Numbered from the stretch's first letter, positions 38,280-48,246 are shown. The stretch: DNA of 64,000 bases from Baekduia alba (GCF_028416635.1 NZ_CP114013.1:3472001-3536000), one strand, 5' to 3'. Notes: generated from the letters alone by a model not told the origin. Program-made: numbers and translations.

Positions 38280-38642
38280 ATGGCCGACCGGGTACTCATC
38301 ATCAGCTGGGGTCAGCCGGTCAGAGGTCGCGAGCAGCACGGGCTGGAAGTGCTCGGGCAGGCGACCGCGTTCTACGGCGAGCTCGCGGAGGCGGGCCGCA
38401 TCGAGAGCTTCGACATCATGTTGCTCGAGCCCAACGGGCTCATGAACGGGTGCATGGTCCTGCACGGCACGCACGCCCAACTCGACGACGTCGCCGAGGA
38501 CATGCGCTTCCGGCGCCTCATGGTCGACGCATCCCTGGTCGTCGACGCGCTCCGCACGACCGACGGCTACACCGCCGAAGGCATCGAGCAGACGCTGCCG
38601 CTCTACGCCGACGCCGTCGGCCACGTACCCCAGATGGCATGA
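38280..38642 (+). CDS. Conserved-looking 120-residue protein of unknown function
   Basis: Starts with an AAGGAGG site a few bases upstream, so translation is well supported. The protein begins VLIISWGQPVRGREQHGLEV, then AFYGELAEAGRIESFDIMLL and LHGTHAQLDDVAEDMRFRRL. The alternating strand/helix pattern, with a GQ.F/GRIESF-type centre, suggests a ferredoxin-like dimeric alpha/beta-barrel protein of the YCII/DUF1330 kind. No catalytic residue can be assigned. Confidence 0.65.
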   Translation: MADRVLIISWGQPVRGREQHGLEVLGQATAFYGELAEAGRIESFDIMLLEPNGLMNGCMVLHGTHAQLDDVAEDMRFRRLMVDASLVVDALRTTDGYTAEGIEQTLPLYADAVGHVPQMA

Positions 38643-38814
38643 CGACCTGACCACCTGCGACGCGCTGTGCGGGCAGCGCGCCGCGGCGTAGACGGAGTCG
38701 ACGTCACCGGTGCCTGAGCGGTGGCGCCCGGCGAAGCAGCCGAACCGCCGGCCCACGGCGCGACGCAGCGCCGCGGAAGTGGAGGCGCGTGCACCGAGGC
38801 GGCGCGGCGACGCT

Positions 38815-39714
38815 CTAGGTGTCGAACCCCAGCCGGTCCAGCAGTGCGTCGTCGCCGCGCCAGCCGCGGCGGACGCGGACGATGAGGTCCAGGTGGACCT
38901 TCGTGCCGAGGTCGCGTTCGAGCTCCTTGCGGGCGGCGGTGCCGATCGCGCGGATCATCTTGCCGCCGGCGCCGACGAGGATGCCCTTCTGGGAGTCGGT
39001 CTCCACCCAGACGCGGGCGTGGATCACGGTCAGGTCCTCGCGCTCGGTGTCGACCTCTTCGACGATGACCTCGACGGCGTGCGGGACCTCCTGGAAGGTC
39101 CGGCGCAGGATCTGCTCGCGGATCAGCTCGGCCAGGTGCACGTAGGGCGAGAGGTCGCTGAGCTCGTCGGCGTCGAACAGGAACGGCGACTCCGGGACCA
39201 GGCCGAACAGGTGGTCGGCCAGCGCGCCGACGCCCGAGCCCTTGCGAGCGCTGATCGGGAAGATCGCGTCGCCGACGTCCAGCTCGGCCGCGGCCTCCAG
39301 CGCGAGCAGCGTGTGCGGCCGGTCCAGCCGGTCGACCTTGTTGACGGCGATCACGACCGGGCACGGCGCGTTCTTGAGGACGTTGGCGATCCAGCGGTCG
39401 CCGGGCCCCACGCCCTGCTCGGCGTTGAGCACCATCAACGCGACGTCGGTCTCGCTCACCTCGCGCTCGACGCGGCGCTGCATCCGCTCGGTCAGGTTGT
39501 CCAGCGGCCGCTGCACGCCCGGCAGGTCGGTCAGGACCAGCTGCGCGTCAGCGCGTGTCGCGACGCCGCGGATCGCCCGCCGCGTCGTCTGCGGCTTGTC
39601 GGACACGATCGCGACCTTCTGGCCGACGATCGCGTTGACCAGCGTCGACTTCCCGACGTTCGGGCGGCCCGCCAGCGCCACGAGCCCGGCGCGCGTCTTC
39701 ATCTCGTTCACCAC
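38815..39714 (-). CDS. era: GTPase Era
   Basis: 299 residues. GTPase that binds 16S rRNA late in 30S assembly. G1 GRPNVGKST, G2/G3 with DLPGVQRPL (Leu in place of the usual Thr of DTPG), G4 NKVDR, and a C-terminal KH domain with GAGGKMIRAIGTAARKELE. The GTG at 39714 is chosen because GGAGG lies eight bases upstream; a GTG one codon later and the ATG at 39702 are less well placed. It follows ybeY and phoH, the usual partners. Confidence 0.96.
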   Translation of the reverse strand: MVNEMKTRAGLVALAGRPNVGKSTLVNAIVGQKVAIVSDKPQTTRRAIRGVATRADAQLVLTDLPGVQRPLDNLTERMQRRVEREVSETDVALMVLNAEQGVGPGDRWIANVLKNAPCPVVIAVNKVDRLDRPHTLLALEAAAELDVGDAIFPISARKGSGVGALADHLFGLVPESPFLFDADELSDLSPYVHLAELIREQILRRTFQEVPHAVEVIVEEVDTEREDLTVIHARVWVETDSQKGILVGAGGKMIRAIGTAARKELERDLGTKVHLDLIVRVRRGWRGDDALLDRLGFDT

Positions 39715-39799
39715 GTCGATTCCCTCCTCGGCTGCGCGAGCGAGCCTTCGGGCGAGCTCGCGCCCGGAACCCGAGCTCCCTGGGCGAGGTGTTTCGCGT

Positions 39800-40201
39800 T
39801 CACCACGACAGGATCTCCCCCTGGACGGCCAGCATCTCACCGTCGTCGACCTCATGGTCCATCCCGACGAGGTGCAGCGCCCCGTGGACGATGGCCTCGC
39901 GGATGTTCTCGGTGTGCGGTGGGCAGATGACGACGTCGCCCAGCTCGCGCGGGCCGACGACGTCCAGGTCGGCCTCGTCGATCGGGAACGACAGCACGTC
40001 GGTCGGGCCCTCCTTGCCGCGCCACTCCGCGTTGAGCTCGGCGATCCGCTCAGCATCGACGAACGCGATCGCCACGTGGCCGTCGTAGACGCCGGCCGTC
40101 GCGACGGCGAGCGCCACGAGCCGGGCGATGTCGGCTTCCTGCGGCACGTCGTCGCGCCCAGCGGCGAGCTCGGCGTCGAGCACCTCGACCTCCAGCGACA
40201 T
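39800..40201 (-). CDS. ybeY: Endoribonuclease YbeY
   Basis: 133 residues. rRNA-processing metallo-RNase. Zinc ligands lie in IVHGALHLVGMDHEVDDGEM, the H-x3-H-x5-H signature, and TDVLSFPIDEAD is the typical central motif. The start lies six bases after the phoH stop. Between it and era is an 85-base GC-rich gap with a GCGAGC...GCTCGC stem. Confidence 0.95.
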   Translation of the reverse strand: MSLEVEVLDAELAAGRDDVPQEADIARLVALAVATAGVYDGHVAIAFVDAERIAELNAEWRGKEGPTDVLSFPIDEADLDVVGPRELGDVVICPPHTENIREAIVHGALHLVGMDHEVDDGEMLAVQGEILSW

Positions 40202-40207
40202 GTACGC

Positions 40208-41194
40208 CTACGCCCGCTTACGCTCGGCGGCGCTGTGCAGCTCGGGCGCGGCCGCCTGGTCGTGCGCGTCGTAGGCCTCGACGATCCGCTGCACGAGGCG
40301 GTGGCGCACGACGTCGCCCCCGCCGAAGCGCACGAACTCCACGCCCTCGACCTCTTCCAGGATGTCGCCGATCACGATCAGGCCCGACTTCTCGTTGCGC
40401 GGGAGGTCGACCTGCGTGATGTCGCCCGTGATGACCATCTTGGACCCGAAGCCCAAGCGGGTCAGGAACATCTTCATCTGCTCGGGCGTCGTGTTCTGCG
40501 CCTCGTCGAGGATCACGAACGAGTCGTTGAGCGTCCGCCCGCGCATGAACGCCAGCGGCGCGACCTCGATCACGCCCTTCTCCAGGAAGCCCGCGACCTT
40601 CTCGGGATCCAACATGTCGTTCAACGCGTCGAAGAGCGGGCGCAGGTACGGGTCGATCTTGGCCATCAGGTCGCCGGGCAGGAAGCCCAGGCGCTCGCCG
40701 GCCTCGACCGCCGGCCGGGTCAAGATGATGCGGTTGACTTCCTTGCGCGCCAGCGCGGCGGCGGCCATCGCGACGGCGAGGAACGTCTTGCCGGTGCCGG
40801 CCGGGCCGATGCCGAACGTCACGGTGTTGGCGCGGATCGAGTCCACGTAGCGCTTCTGGTTGACCGACTTCGGCGCGACCTTCGCGGAGCGGTGGCGCCA
40901 GACGACGTCCTCCAGCACCTTTGCCGGCGACTCGTGCTGGTCCAGCGCGCTCGTCACGGCCTCCAGCGTCCCGGGCGTGATCTGGTGGCCGCCCTCGATC
41001 AGCTCGGCGAGCTCGCGCACGACCACGGCCGCGTTGGCCACCGCCTCCGCGTCGCCTTCGAGCGTGATCAGGTTGCCGCGCAGGAACAGCTCGCAGTCGA
41101 CGTGCTCTTCGAGCTGGCGCAGGACCGCGTCGTGCGGACCGCTCAGCGCGGCCGCGACCTCGTTGCTCAGCTCCAGCTGGCGCCGGGCGCTCAC
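40208..41194 (-). CDS. PhoH-family ATPase
   Basis: 328 residues. An N-terminal KH-like region (residues 1-100) precedes a RecA-like ATPase with Walker A GIGPAGTGKTFLAVA and Walker B SFVILDEAQNTTPEQMKM. The family is tied to ribosome quality and RNA metabolism by its constant link with ybeY and era. Start GTG at 41194 with AAGGGAA supplied by the 27-base spacer also found before trpB. Confidence 0.95.
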   Translation of the reverse strand: MSARRQLELSNEVAAALSGPHDAVLRQLEEHVDCELFLRGNLITLEGDAEAVANAAVVVRELAELIEGGHQITPGTLEAVTSALDQHESPAKVLEDVVWRHRSAKVAPKSVNQKRYVDSIRANTVTFGIGPAGTGKTFLAVAMAAAALARKEVNRIILTRPAVEAGERLGFLPGDLMAKIDPYLRPLFDALNDMLDPEKVAGFLEKGVIEVAPLAFMRGRTLNDSFVILDEAQNTTPEQMKMFLTRLGFGSKMVITGDITQVDLPRNEKSGLIVIGDILEEVEGVEFVRFGGGDVVRHRLVQRIVEAYDAHDQAAAPELHSAAERKRA

Positions 41195-41198
41195 TGGT

Positions 41199-41225
41199 AG
41201 TTCCCTTCTCGATCGCGAAGCGACG
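41199..41225 (-). repeat. 27-base intergenic spacer with ribosome binding site, copy 2
   Basis: Identical to 19295-19321. It lies in the yqeY-phoH gap, three bases after the yqeY stop, and again ends with the ribosome binding site for a GTGAGC start. Confidence 0.7.
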
Positions 41226-41228
41226 CGC

Positions 41229-41660
41229 TCATGCCAGCGCCTCCCGTGCCAGGGCGCTCACCCGCTTGCCGTCGGCACGGCCGCCGGCCTTCTCCATCGC
41301 GAGCTTCATCACGCCGCCCATGTCCTTCGGCGACGAGGCGCCCGACTCGGCGATCGCGGCGGCCACGATCTGGCGCAGCTCGTCGTCGCCCAGCTCGGCC
41401 GGGAGGTAGGTCTGGATGACGGCGGCCTCGGACTCCTCGCCCTCGGCGAGCTCGACGCGGCCCGCGTCGCGGAACGCCGCGGCGGACTCCAGCCGGCGCT
41501 TGCGCTCGCGGCGCAGGATCGCCTGCTCGTCGTCGTTGCCGTCCTTGGCCGCCTTCTGCAGCTCGGACAGCACGAGGCGCAACGCGCCGACGCGCGTCTT
41601 CTCACCGGCCTTCATCGCGGTCGTGAGATCCTGCTTGACGCTGTCGGCGATGCTGCTCAT
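41229..41660 (-). CDS. GatB/YqeY domain protein
   Basis: 143 residues, almost entirely helical. SVKQDLTTAMKAGEKTRVGALRLVLSELQKAA at the N-terminus (read in pieces) and YLPAELGDDELRQIVA are typical of YqeY, a protein related to the tail of the amidotransferase GatB. Its molecular role is unsettled; tRNA-related activity is proposed. It heads the phoH-ybeY-era operon and has both a -10-like element eight bases before the ATG and an AAGGA within that gap. Confidence 0.9.
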   Translation of the reverse strand: MSSIADSVKQDLTTAMKAGEKTRVGALRLVLSELQKAAKDGNDDEQAILRRERKRRLESAAAFRDAGRVELAEGEESEAAVIQTYLPAELGDDELRQIVAAAIAESGASSPKDMGGVMKLAMEKAGGRADGKRVSALAREALA

Positions 41661-41668
41661 GTCCTTCG

Positions 41669-41674
41669 ATTGTA
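41669..41674 (-). promoter_or_regulatory. -10-like hexamer of the yqeY-phoH-ybeY-era operon
   Basis: TACAAT on the minus strand ends eight bases before the ATG at 41660. Confidence 0.45.
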
Positions 41675-41736
41675 GGCCGCTCCATCGGACGCGTCCGCTC
41701 AAGACGGCGGCAGCGGACGCCGATGCGATCGCCGCG

Positions 41737-42765
41737 ATGCCCCTCCGCCGCCCGTTCCTCCTGCTCCTGCTCGCCGCGCTGGCCGTCGCGGCAGGGATCG
41801 TCCTCCCCGCGACCAGCGCCCGTGCCGCGGCGCGCGGCTCGTGGAACCTGTCCGAGCAGCGCGCCGTCCGCCTCGCCGGCGTCATGCACGACCTCGACGA
41901 CCAGGCCTTCCACGGCGAGCGCGCGGTCGCCGGCGCGCAGCTGCCCGACGCGCTCGCGGCGTTCGCCGCGCGCCTGGGCGTCGACCCCGTCAAGGCGCCG
42001 TCCAGCGCCGTCTCGGTCACCACGTTCGACCGGCTGCTCGTCGCCCAGCTCGGCGCCTCCGACGTCGCTGCCGCCGTCCAGCACGAGGCGTGGCATGCCG
42101 GCCTGAACCCGCCGGCCGCGTTCGGGACCGAGGTCGTCGCCCGCGCGCTCGGCCTGCGCGACAACCACCCGTTCCCGCACGAGGAGCTCGAGCTCTACCC
42201 CACCGACGCGATCACCCGCGCCGAGGCGGCGCACTCCTTCGCGGTCGCGCTGAAGTGGCAGGGCACCGCCGCCGACGTGGCCCGTGCGCAGTTCGCGCAG
42301 TTCCAGCTGCCGACCTACACCGCCGCCCAGAAGCAGGTGCTGCGCGTCGCGGTCGCCAAGATCGGCATGCCCTACATCTGGGGCGGCGAGACCGACGGCG
42401 CCGGGGCGTGGCTCGGCGGCCAGGAGCACGGCGGCTACGACTGCAGCGGCTTCGTCTGGCGGGTGTTCAAGCTGTCGGGCTTCGCGTGGGGCCGGGAGAT
42501 CCACGGCCGCACGGCGGCGACGCAGGCGGGCGAGATCCCCAAGGCGCGGCGGATCCGCCTCGACGACGTCCAGCCCGCCGACCTCGTGTTCTTCGGCCCC
42601 GGCCGCTTCTGGCAGAAGGCGACCGAGCGCCGCATCGTCCACGAGGGCATCGCGCTCAGCCCGGACTGGATGATCCACGCGTCGGCGCAGGGCGTGTACG
42701 TGTCGCAGCTGCGCCTGGACCCGTGGCGCGCCGGCCGGTTCAGCTGGGCGCGACGGGTTCTGTAG
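41737..42765 (+). CDS. Secreted NlpC/P60-family cell wall hydrolase
   Basis: 342 residues. A signal peptide with basic start and hydrophobic core (LRRPFLLLLLAALAVAAG) ends near ATSARAAA. A helical region of about 170 residues follows, then the NlpC/P60 domain: the catalytic Cys in GGYDCSGFVWRVF, and the His in RIVHEGIALSPDWMIHAS. It should cleave peptide bonds in peptidoglycan. The large insertion GGETDGAGAWLGGQEHG before the Cys is notable. Its 3' end overlaps the convergent ndh gene by 26 bases. Confidence 0.88.
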   Translation: MPLRRPFLLLLLAALAVAAGIVLPATSARAAARGSWNLSEQRAVRLAGVMHDLDDQAFHGERAVAGAQLPDALAAFAARLGVDPVKAPSSAVSVTTFDRLLVAQLGASDVAAAVQHEAWHAGLNPPAAFGTEVVARALGLRDNHPFPHEELELYPTDAITRAEAAHSFAVALKWQGTAADVARAQFAQFQLPTYTAAQKQVLRVAVAKIGMPYIWGGETDGAGAWLGGQEHGGYDCSGFVWRVFKLSGFAWGREIHGRTAATQAGEIPKARRIRLDDVQPADLVFFGPGRFWQKATERRIVHEGIALSPDWMIHASAQGVYVSQLRLDPWRAGRFSWARRVL

Positions 42766-44119
42766 TCCCGGTCGTCGCGGGCGCGTCCGCGGCCGCGCCG
42801 TTGGCCGAGGCCGCCGGCGTCCCGCCGCCGGTCGGGTCGACGCCCAGCCCGGGCGCCCGGCCCAGCCCGCCCAGCTCGGACGCGTCGCGGCCGAAGAGCA
42901 GCTGGATGTTCCAGTCGATCAGGAGGCGCAGCTTGCGCTTGTTGCCCGGCAGCGCGGCCAGGTGGTAGCTGCGCGCCAGCCACCACGCCGGGACGCCGCG
43001 CCAGCGGATGCCCAGCGTCGTCGCGACGGCCTGGCCCTGGCCCATGTCGACGAACACGCCCTTGGTCTTGAACGTGAACGGCTTGACCTTGCCGGAGCCG
43101 ATCGCCGCGGCGACGTTGCGGCCCGCCCGCTTGCCCTGGCGCAGCGCGTGCTGCGCGGTCGGCGGCGTGGCGCTCTTGCCCTTCTTGGCCGGGTCCGGGA
43201 CGGCCGCGGCGTCGCCGAGCGCCCAGACGTTGTCGTGGCCGTTGACGCGCAGCGTGCGGTCGACCTCGATCCGGCCCTGCTCGTCGAGCGGCAGCCCGAG
43301 CCGCGCGATCACCGGGTGCGGCTTGACGCCGGCGGTCCAGACCAGCGTCTTGGTCGGGACGACCTCGCCGCCCTCGAGCGTCACGTCGTCGTCGGTGACC
43401 TGGTTGAGCGTCGTCCCGGTCCGGATCGCGATGCCGCGCCCGCGCAGCTCGCGCGTGGCGAAGTCGGCCAGCGGCGCCGGGATCTCGGGCATGATGCGGT
43501 CGCGCGCCTCGACCAGGATCCAGCGCATGCCCTGCGTGCGGCAGCGCGGGTACAGGTCGATGACGTCGGCCGCGAAGTCCTGCAGCTCGGCCAGGCCCTC
43601 GAGGCCGGCGTAGCCGGCGCCGACGAAGACGTAGGTCAACCACATCTTGCGCTCTTCGGGGTCCTCGAGCGTCTCGGCGACCTCGAGCGTCCGCAGGACG
43701 TGGTTGCGCAGCTCGATCGCCTCGGGCAGCGACTTGAAGCCGATGCCGTGCTCGGCCAGGCCGGGGATCGGCAGCGTGCGGCTGACGCTGCCCAGCGCGA
43801 CGATCAGGTGGTCGTAGCTGAGGCTCTCCTCGGTGCCCTTGAGCGTGCGCACCCGGAGCGTGTTGGACTCCGGCTGCGCGCGGAGGACCGTGCCGAGCCG
43901 CAGGTGCGTGCGCTTGAGCTCCTCGCGCAGCGGGACCACGACGTGCCGCGGCTCCAGCGTGCCGGCCGCCGCCCCGGGCAGCAGCGGCGTGTAGAGCATG
44001 AAGTTGACGTCGTTGACGAGCGTGATCCGCGCCGCCTGGGGCGGCAACGCCTTCTCCAGCGCTCGCGCGGCGTAGAAGCCTCCGAACCCACCACCTGCGA
44101 TGACGACATGCCAAGCCAT
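42740..44119 (-). CDS. ndh: Type II NADH dehydrogenase
   Basis: 459 residues. Single-subunit NADH:quinone oxidoreductase without proton pumping. FAD site VVIAGGGFGGFYAAR at the N-terminus, NADH site TYVFVGAGYAGLEGLAEL (about 165-182) and NVWALGDAAAVPDP (second FAD contact). The C-terminus has the membrane-associated segment WWLARSYHLAALPGNKRKLRLL and then a low-complexity Gly/Ala/Thr tail of about 45 residues. Probably leaderless; monocistronic. Confidence 0.93.
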   Translation of the reverse strand: MAWHVVIAGGGFGGFYAARALEKALPPQAARITLVNDVNFMLYTPLLPGAAAGTLEPRHVVVPLREELKRTHLRLGTVLRAQPESNTLRVRTLKGTEESLSYDHLIVALGSVSRTLPIPGLAEHGIGFKSLPEAIELRNHVLRTLEVAETLEDPEERKMWLTYVFVGAGYAGLEGLAELQDFAADVIDLYPRCRTQGMRWILVEARDRIMPEIPAPLADFATRELRGRGIAIRTGTTLNQVTDDDVTLEGGEVVPTKTLVWTAGVKPHPVIARLGLPLDEQGRIEVDRTLRVNGHDNVWALGDAAAVPDPAKKGKSATPPTAQHALRQGKRAGRNVAAAIGSGKVKPFTFKTKGVFVDMGQGQAVATTLGIRWRGVPAWWLARSYHLAALPGNKRKLRLLIDWNIQLLFGRDASELGGLGRAPGLGVDPTGGGTPAASANGAAADAPATTGTTEPVAPS

Positions 44120-44125
44120 GGTCCG

Positions 44126-44131
44126 AGGCTA
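44126..44131 (-). promoter_or_regulatory. -10-like hexamer of ndh
   Basis: TAGCCT on the minus strand ends six bases before the ATG at 44119. Confidence 0.45.
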
Positions 44132-44179
44132 CCGAGGCTTGGGGGGCGAGTTCTGGGCCCGGGTCGCCTATACGCCCAT

Positions 44180-45112
44180 ATGAGGGGAACAGACGACCCG
44201 GATCGACGCATCGGCGCCTTGGCGGCCCGCCAGCACGGCGCGCTCGAGCGCTCGCAGCTGCGCGCGCTCGGCCTGAGCGACAAGAACATCGACTACCGCA
44301 TCGCGATCGGGCGCCTCGTGAGGCTCTACCGGGGCGTGTTCGCGGTCGGGCATCCGCGGCTGACGCGCGAAGGCCGGTGGATGGCCGCCGTCTTGGCCAG
44401 CGGGCCGCGCGCGGTCCTGAGCCACGGCGACGCGGCCGCGCATTGGGAGCTCGCGGCCGCGCGCGGCGTGCTCATCCACGCCAGCACGCCGTTGCGCTCC
44501 GGACGCCGTCCCGATCCGGGGCGCATCCGGCTCCATCGCGTCGGCACGCTGGCCGCCGACGAGGTCACGCGGCACGACGAGATTCCCGTGACGACGCCGG
44601 CTCGGACCCTGCTCGACCTCGCCTCGGTGCTCCGGCCGCGCGCGCTCGAAGACGCCATCGCGCAGGCCGACCGCCTCGACCTGTTCGACCTCAGCGCCGT
44701 CCGCCGGGTGCTCGGCGCGCATCGGCGCGCGCATGGGGCGCCGGTGCTGCGAACCGCGCTCGACCGCCTGGGCGGAGCGGAGGTCGCGGACACGCGCAGC
44801 CGCCTGGAGGTCGCGCTGCTGCAGCTGTGCGACGACCACGGACTGCCGACGCCGATCGCGAACCCGATGATCGCCGGCGTGTTGGTGGACTTCCACTGGC
44901 CGGGTACCGACCTCGTCGTCGAGACCGACGGCTTCACCTATCACCGGATGCCGACCGCCTTCGAGAACGACCGCGATCGCGATCAGGTGCTCCTGCTCGC
45001 CGGCTACCGCGTCGCGCGGTTCACGTACAACCAGGTCACGCGCCAACGCCATCGCACCGCGCAACGCCTCCGCGCCCTCCTGCTCGCTTCCAGGTCGCTG
45101 GGTCCCCGATAG
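44180..45112 (+). CDS. AbiEi-type wHTH plus DUF559 nuclease-fold protein
   Basis: 310 residues. Residues 10-60 (ALAARQHGALERSQLRALG, then RLVRLYRGVFAVG) match the AbiEi-family N-terminal winged helix. The C-terminal 100 residues match DUF559, a Vsr/restriction-endonuclease-like fold: VDFHWPGTDLVVETDGFTYH carries the D-x(n)-E-x-D acidic residues, then FENDRDRDQVLLLAGYRVARFTY. No AbiEii toxin gene is adjacent. The combination is frequent in Solirubrobacterales-type genomes; its role is unknown. A TATACG element lies five bases before the ATG. Confidence 0.75.
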   Translation: MRGTDDPDRRIGALAARQHGALERSQLRALGLSDKNIDYRIAIGRLVRLYRGVFAVGHPRLTREGRWMAAVLASGPRAVLSHGDAAAHWELAAARGVLIHASTPLRSGRRPDPGRIRLHRVGTLAADEVTRHDEIPVTTPARTLLDLASVLRPRALEDAIAQADRLDLFDLSAVRRVLGAHRRAHGAPVLRTALDRLGGAEVADTRSRLEVALLQLCDDHGLPTPIANPMIAGVLVDFHWPGTDLVVETDGFTYHRMPTAFENDRDRDQVLLLAGYRVARFTYNQVTRQRHRTAQRLRALLLASRSLGPR

Positions 45113-45140
45113 TTGGGGCATGCGCGACCCGGATCGCGGG

Positions 45141-47369
45141 CTAGGCGCGAGCGACGGTGAAGCGGCCGACCAGCTCGTCGAGCTCGGCGGCGATCGAGGC
45201 CAGGCCCGCGGCGGCGGTGGCGATCTCCTGGCCGGAGGCGGTGGTCTCCTGTGCGGTGGAGGACACCTGCTCGGTCGCCGAGGACGTCCGCTCGGCGATC
45301 TCGGCGACCTGGGCGACCTCGGCCTGCGCGCGGGCAGCGCCCGCGGCGACCTCGTCGTTGCGCGCGGAGACGACCCCGATCCGCTCCGCGAGCTCGGCCA
45401 TCGAGCGGTCGATCGCCGCGAAGGCCTCCTGGGCGTGGACGATGCGGTCGGCGCCGGCGGTCGTGCGCTCGCGGCCGGTGCGCGCCTCGCTGGTCGCGGC
45501 CTCGGTGTCGCCCTGGATCTCGCCGACGAGCGTCCCGACCTGGCCGGCGGCGGCCGCGGTCTGCTCGGCCAGGCGGCGGACCTCCTCGGCGACGACGGCG
45601 AAGCCGCGGCCCTCGTCGCCGGCGCGGGCCGCCTCGATCGCCGCGTTGAGAGCCAGCAGGTTGGTCTGGGCGGCGATCTCGCCGATCGTCTCGACGATGC
45701 CGGTCACGCGGTCGGACTTGACCGCCAGGCGCTCGACGGCGGCGGCGACGCGCGCCGACGCCGCGCCCATCTCGGCCATCGCGCCGGTCGCCTGGGCGAC
45801 GACGGCGGAGCCCCGGCGCGCGGTCTCCTGCGCGTCCTGGGCGGCCGCCGACGCCGCGCGCGCGCCGGACACGCCGGCGGTCGCGGCCTGGCTCATCGCC
45901 TCGGCCGCCTGGCTCGTCGCGGCGACCGCGCGGACCTGGCGCTCGGCGCCGACCGCCACGTCCTCGGTCGCGCGGGCGATCTCGTCCATCGCGCGGCCGG
46001 TCTGCTCGGAGCCCTCGGCCAAGCCGCCGGCGCTCGCGCTCAACCGACCCGACGTGGTCGCCAGGCGCTCCACGACCTCGGTCAGCCCCGCGGTCATGTC
46101 GCGCAGCGCGAGGCCCAGCGCGTCGCGGTCGGAGGCCGGGACGATGGTCGTCGTCAGGTCGCCGCCGGCGACGCGCTCGGCCACCGCGACCTGCTCGCGC
46201 TGGTGGGCGCCCATCGCGACGAACGCGCGGCCGAGCTCGCCGAGCTCGTCGCGGCGGCGCAGGTGCGCGTCCTTGGACAGGTCGCCTTCGGCGGCGGCGC
46301 GCGCGACGACCGTCAGCCGGCGCAGCGCGCGGACCAGCGAGCGCCACAGCGCGGCGAAGAGGAGCAGGGCCACCAACAACGCCAGCGCGCCCCCGACGAG
46401 GACCGAGCGCTCGGCGGCCTGGAAGCGGTCGACCCGCGCGCCGATCAGGCGATCCAGCGCCGGGGTCGCGGCGTGCTCGAAGGCGGCGACGGCGGAGACC
46501 GCGGCCGCCGGGGACACCATGTCGCCCTCGCTGACCTCGGTCGTGCGCGCGGCCCGCGCCAGGTCGACGCCGAGCTGGCGCGCGGCGGCGCCCATCCCGT
46601 CGGCGGGCCCGGCCACCCTCGCCTTCAAGGTGGTGTCCTCGGTGGCGTCGTAGCTCGTCTTCAGGCCGACGAGCAGGGCCTCCAGGTTGGTGCTGACCGC
46701 GCCGGCGTGCGACGCCAGCTCGATGTGGTCGCTCAGCGTCCCGCCGCCCGGCAGCTCGGAGAGCGCCAGCTGACGGTCGGCGCCCAGGCCGGCGGCGGCC
46801 GCGACGGCCGGCGCCTTGGTGACCAGGGCGTCCATCACGTAGTAGGAGTCGAGGTCGGGGTCGAGGATCAGGTTGGAGGCGTTGCCCACCTCGGTCACCC
46901 AGCCGACGGCGGCGTCGACGGCCTCGGAGTACGCGTCGAGCGCGTCGGCGGCGGACGTGCCGGCGCCGAAGTCCAGCGTCGCGAGGATCGTCTTGCGCGT
47001 GCGGGCCCACGTAGCGCGGGCACCGAGCGCGGCGCCGGCCCGCCGGTCGACCCGCTCGTTGGCCGCGACGGCGGCACGGAGCTGCGCCAGCGCCGGCGCG
47101 GGCGGGAGCGTGTGGCGCAGCGCGGCGTCGACCGCGGCGCCGCGAGCGCGCACGGCGGCGACGACGAGGTCGTTGGCCGGGCCGAGGGCCGCGACGCCGA
47201 CCCGCTCCTGCGCGCTGAAGTCGATCTGCGTCTGCTGCGCGGCGTGGTAGGCGCGGCCCGCGAGCACGGCCGGGACGAGCAGCACGACGCCGAGCAGCGC
47301 GAGCTGCCGGGAGACGCGCATGCGGGCGAGCAGCATGCCGAGCGGGTCGAGGACCCTGACCAGCCTCAT
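45141..47369 (-). CDS. Methyl-accepting chemotaxis protein
   Basis: 742 residues. First membrane helix at about 20-45, a sensory region of about 270 residues outside, a second helix ([18 protein letters not shown], near 320), a HAMP domain, a second HAMP-like stretch ([13 protein letters not shown]), and a long signalling coiled coil with the hairpin tip [20 protein letters not shown] and [20 protein letters not shown]. The ligand is unknown. No che genes are near, so it may signal to a distant CheA. The start at 47369 is the first Met after the prmA end. Confidence 0.92.
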   Translation of the reverse strand: MRLVRVLDPLGMLLARMRVSRQLALLGVVLLVPAVLAGRAYHAAQQTQIDFSAQERVGVAALGPANDLVVAAVRARGAAVDAALRHTLPPAPALAQLRAAVAANERVDRRAGAALGARATWARTRKTILATLDFGAGTSAADALDAYSEAVDAAVGWVTEVGNASNLILDPDLDSYYVMDALVTKAPAVAAAAGLGADRQLALSELPGGGTLSDHIELASHAGAVSTNLEALLVGLKTSYDATEDTTLKARVAGPADGMGAAARQLGVDLARAARTTEVSEGDMVSPAAAVSAVAAFEHAATPALDRLIGARVDRFQAAERSVLVGGALALLVALLLFAALWRSLVRALRRLTVVARAAAEGDLSKDAHLRRRDELGELGRAFVAMGAHQREQVAVAERVAGGDLTTTIVPASDRDALGLALRDMTAGLTEVVERLATTSGRLSASAGGLAEGSEQTGRAMDEIARATEDVAVGAERQVRAVAATSQAAEAMSQAATAGVSGARAASAAAQDAQETARRGSAVVAQATGAMAEMGAASARVAAAVERLAVKSDRVTGIVETIGEIAAQTNLLALNAAIEAARAGDEGRGFAVVAEEVRRLAEQTAAAAGQVGTLVGEIQGDTEAATSEARTGRERTTAGADRIVHAQEAFAAIDRSMAELAERIGVVSARNDEVAAGAARAQAEVAQVAEIAERTSSATEQVSSTAQETTASGQEIATAAAGLASIAAELDELVGRFTVARA

Positions 47370-47415
47370 GTCGCTGGTGTCGACCGCTGAGCGGTGTTCT
47401 TGAGCGTTGACGCGC

Positions 47416-48246
47416 CTAGACGGTGCGCCGCAGGACCAGCGCGGCCCACTCCGCCGACTGGCGCCGGTCGGTCTCGCGCAGGCCGTGGCGCGCGAAGGCA
47501 TCGGCGATCTCGTCGGCCTCGCGCGCGAGCAGGCCGGACGCGATCAAGAGCTCCGGGGCCGCGCCGTCCTGGAACCCGGCCCGCGCGACGCAGAGCAGCA
47601 GCGGGCGCAGCAGGTTGGCCAGGACGAGCGGCGCGGTCGGCGCCGGGCCGCCGCGGATGAGGTCGAAGCGCTCGACGCTGACGTCGACGCCGTTGGCGAC
47701 CGCGTTGTCCGCCGTCGCCCGGACCGACTCCAGCTCGTGGTCGACGCCGGCGACCGGCCCCCAGCCGAGCTTGGCCGCGGCGATCGCCAGGACGCCGGAG
47801 CCGCAGCCGAGGTCCATGACGCCGGCGGGGCTCGGGACGTCCTCCTGCGCCAGCAGCTCCAGGCACAGCCGCGTCGTGTGGTGCGCGCCGGTCCCGAACG
47901 CCTGGCCCGGGTCGATGACCAAGTCCATCAGGTCGGTCCGCGCCGGCTCCCACGGCGGCCGCACGTACAGCCGGCCCGCGATCTCGATCGGCTGGTGGAA
48001 CGCGCGCCAGCGATCGGCCCAGTCGTCGGCGACCTCGGTCGTGACGACCTCGACCAGGGCGCCGCCGACCGCGGCCTCCACGTCGGGCAGGTCCGGCAGC
48101 TCGCCGGGCGCGCCGTAGACGGCGTACTCGATGACCTTGCCATCCTCGAGGTCGGTCTCCTCCACCCCGCTCGGCGCCAAGGCCAACAACTCGGCCAGGA
48201 CCACGTCGGCGTCCTCGCGCCGGACGCGGACCCCGAGCCTAATCAT
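47416..48246 (-). CDS. prmA: Ribosomal protein L11 methyltransferase
   Basis: 276 residues. SAM-dependent methylation of L11. [19 protein letters not shown] and the SAM site [19 protein letters not shown], then [11 protein letters not shown] (NLL in place of the common NIL). It lies 81 bases after dnaJ in the heat-shock cluster, a common gene order. The gap contains a GC-rich CGAGCC-GGGCGAG motif shared with two other intergenic spaces (20081 and 39741). Confidence 0.93.
   Translation of the reverse strand: MIRLGVRVRREDADVVLAELLALAPSGVEETDLEDGKVIEYAVYGAPGELPDLPDVEAAVGGALVEVVTTEVADDWADRWRAFHQPIEIAGRLYVRPPWEPARTDLMDLVIDPGQAFGTGAHHTTRLCLELLAQEDVPSPAGVMDLGCGSGVLAIAAAKLGWGPVAGVDHELESVRATADNAVANGVDVSVERFDLIRGGPAPTAPLVLANLLRPLLLCVARAGFQDGAAPELLIASGLLAREADEIADAFARHGLRETDRRQSAEWAALVLRRTV

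Noticed and set aside
44180-45112. Reading the DUF559 protein as part of a restriction-modification or AbiE toxin-antitoxin pair
   Set aside because: No methyltransferase, specificity subunit or AbiEii nucleotidyltransferase gene is adjacent; neighbours are ndh and a chemoreceptor.
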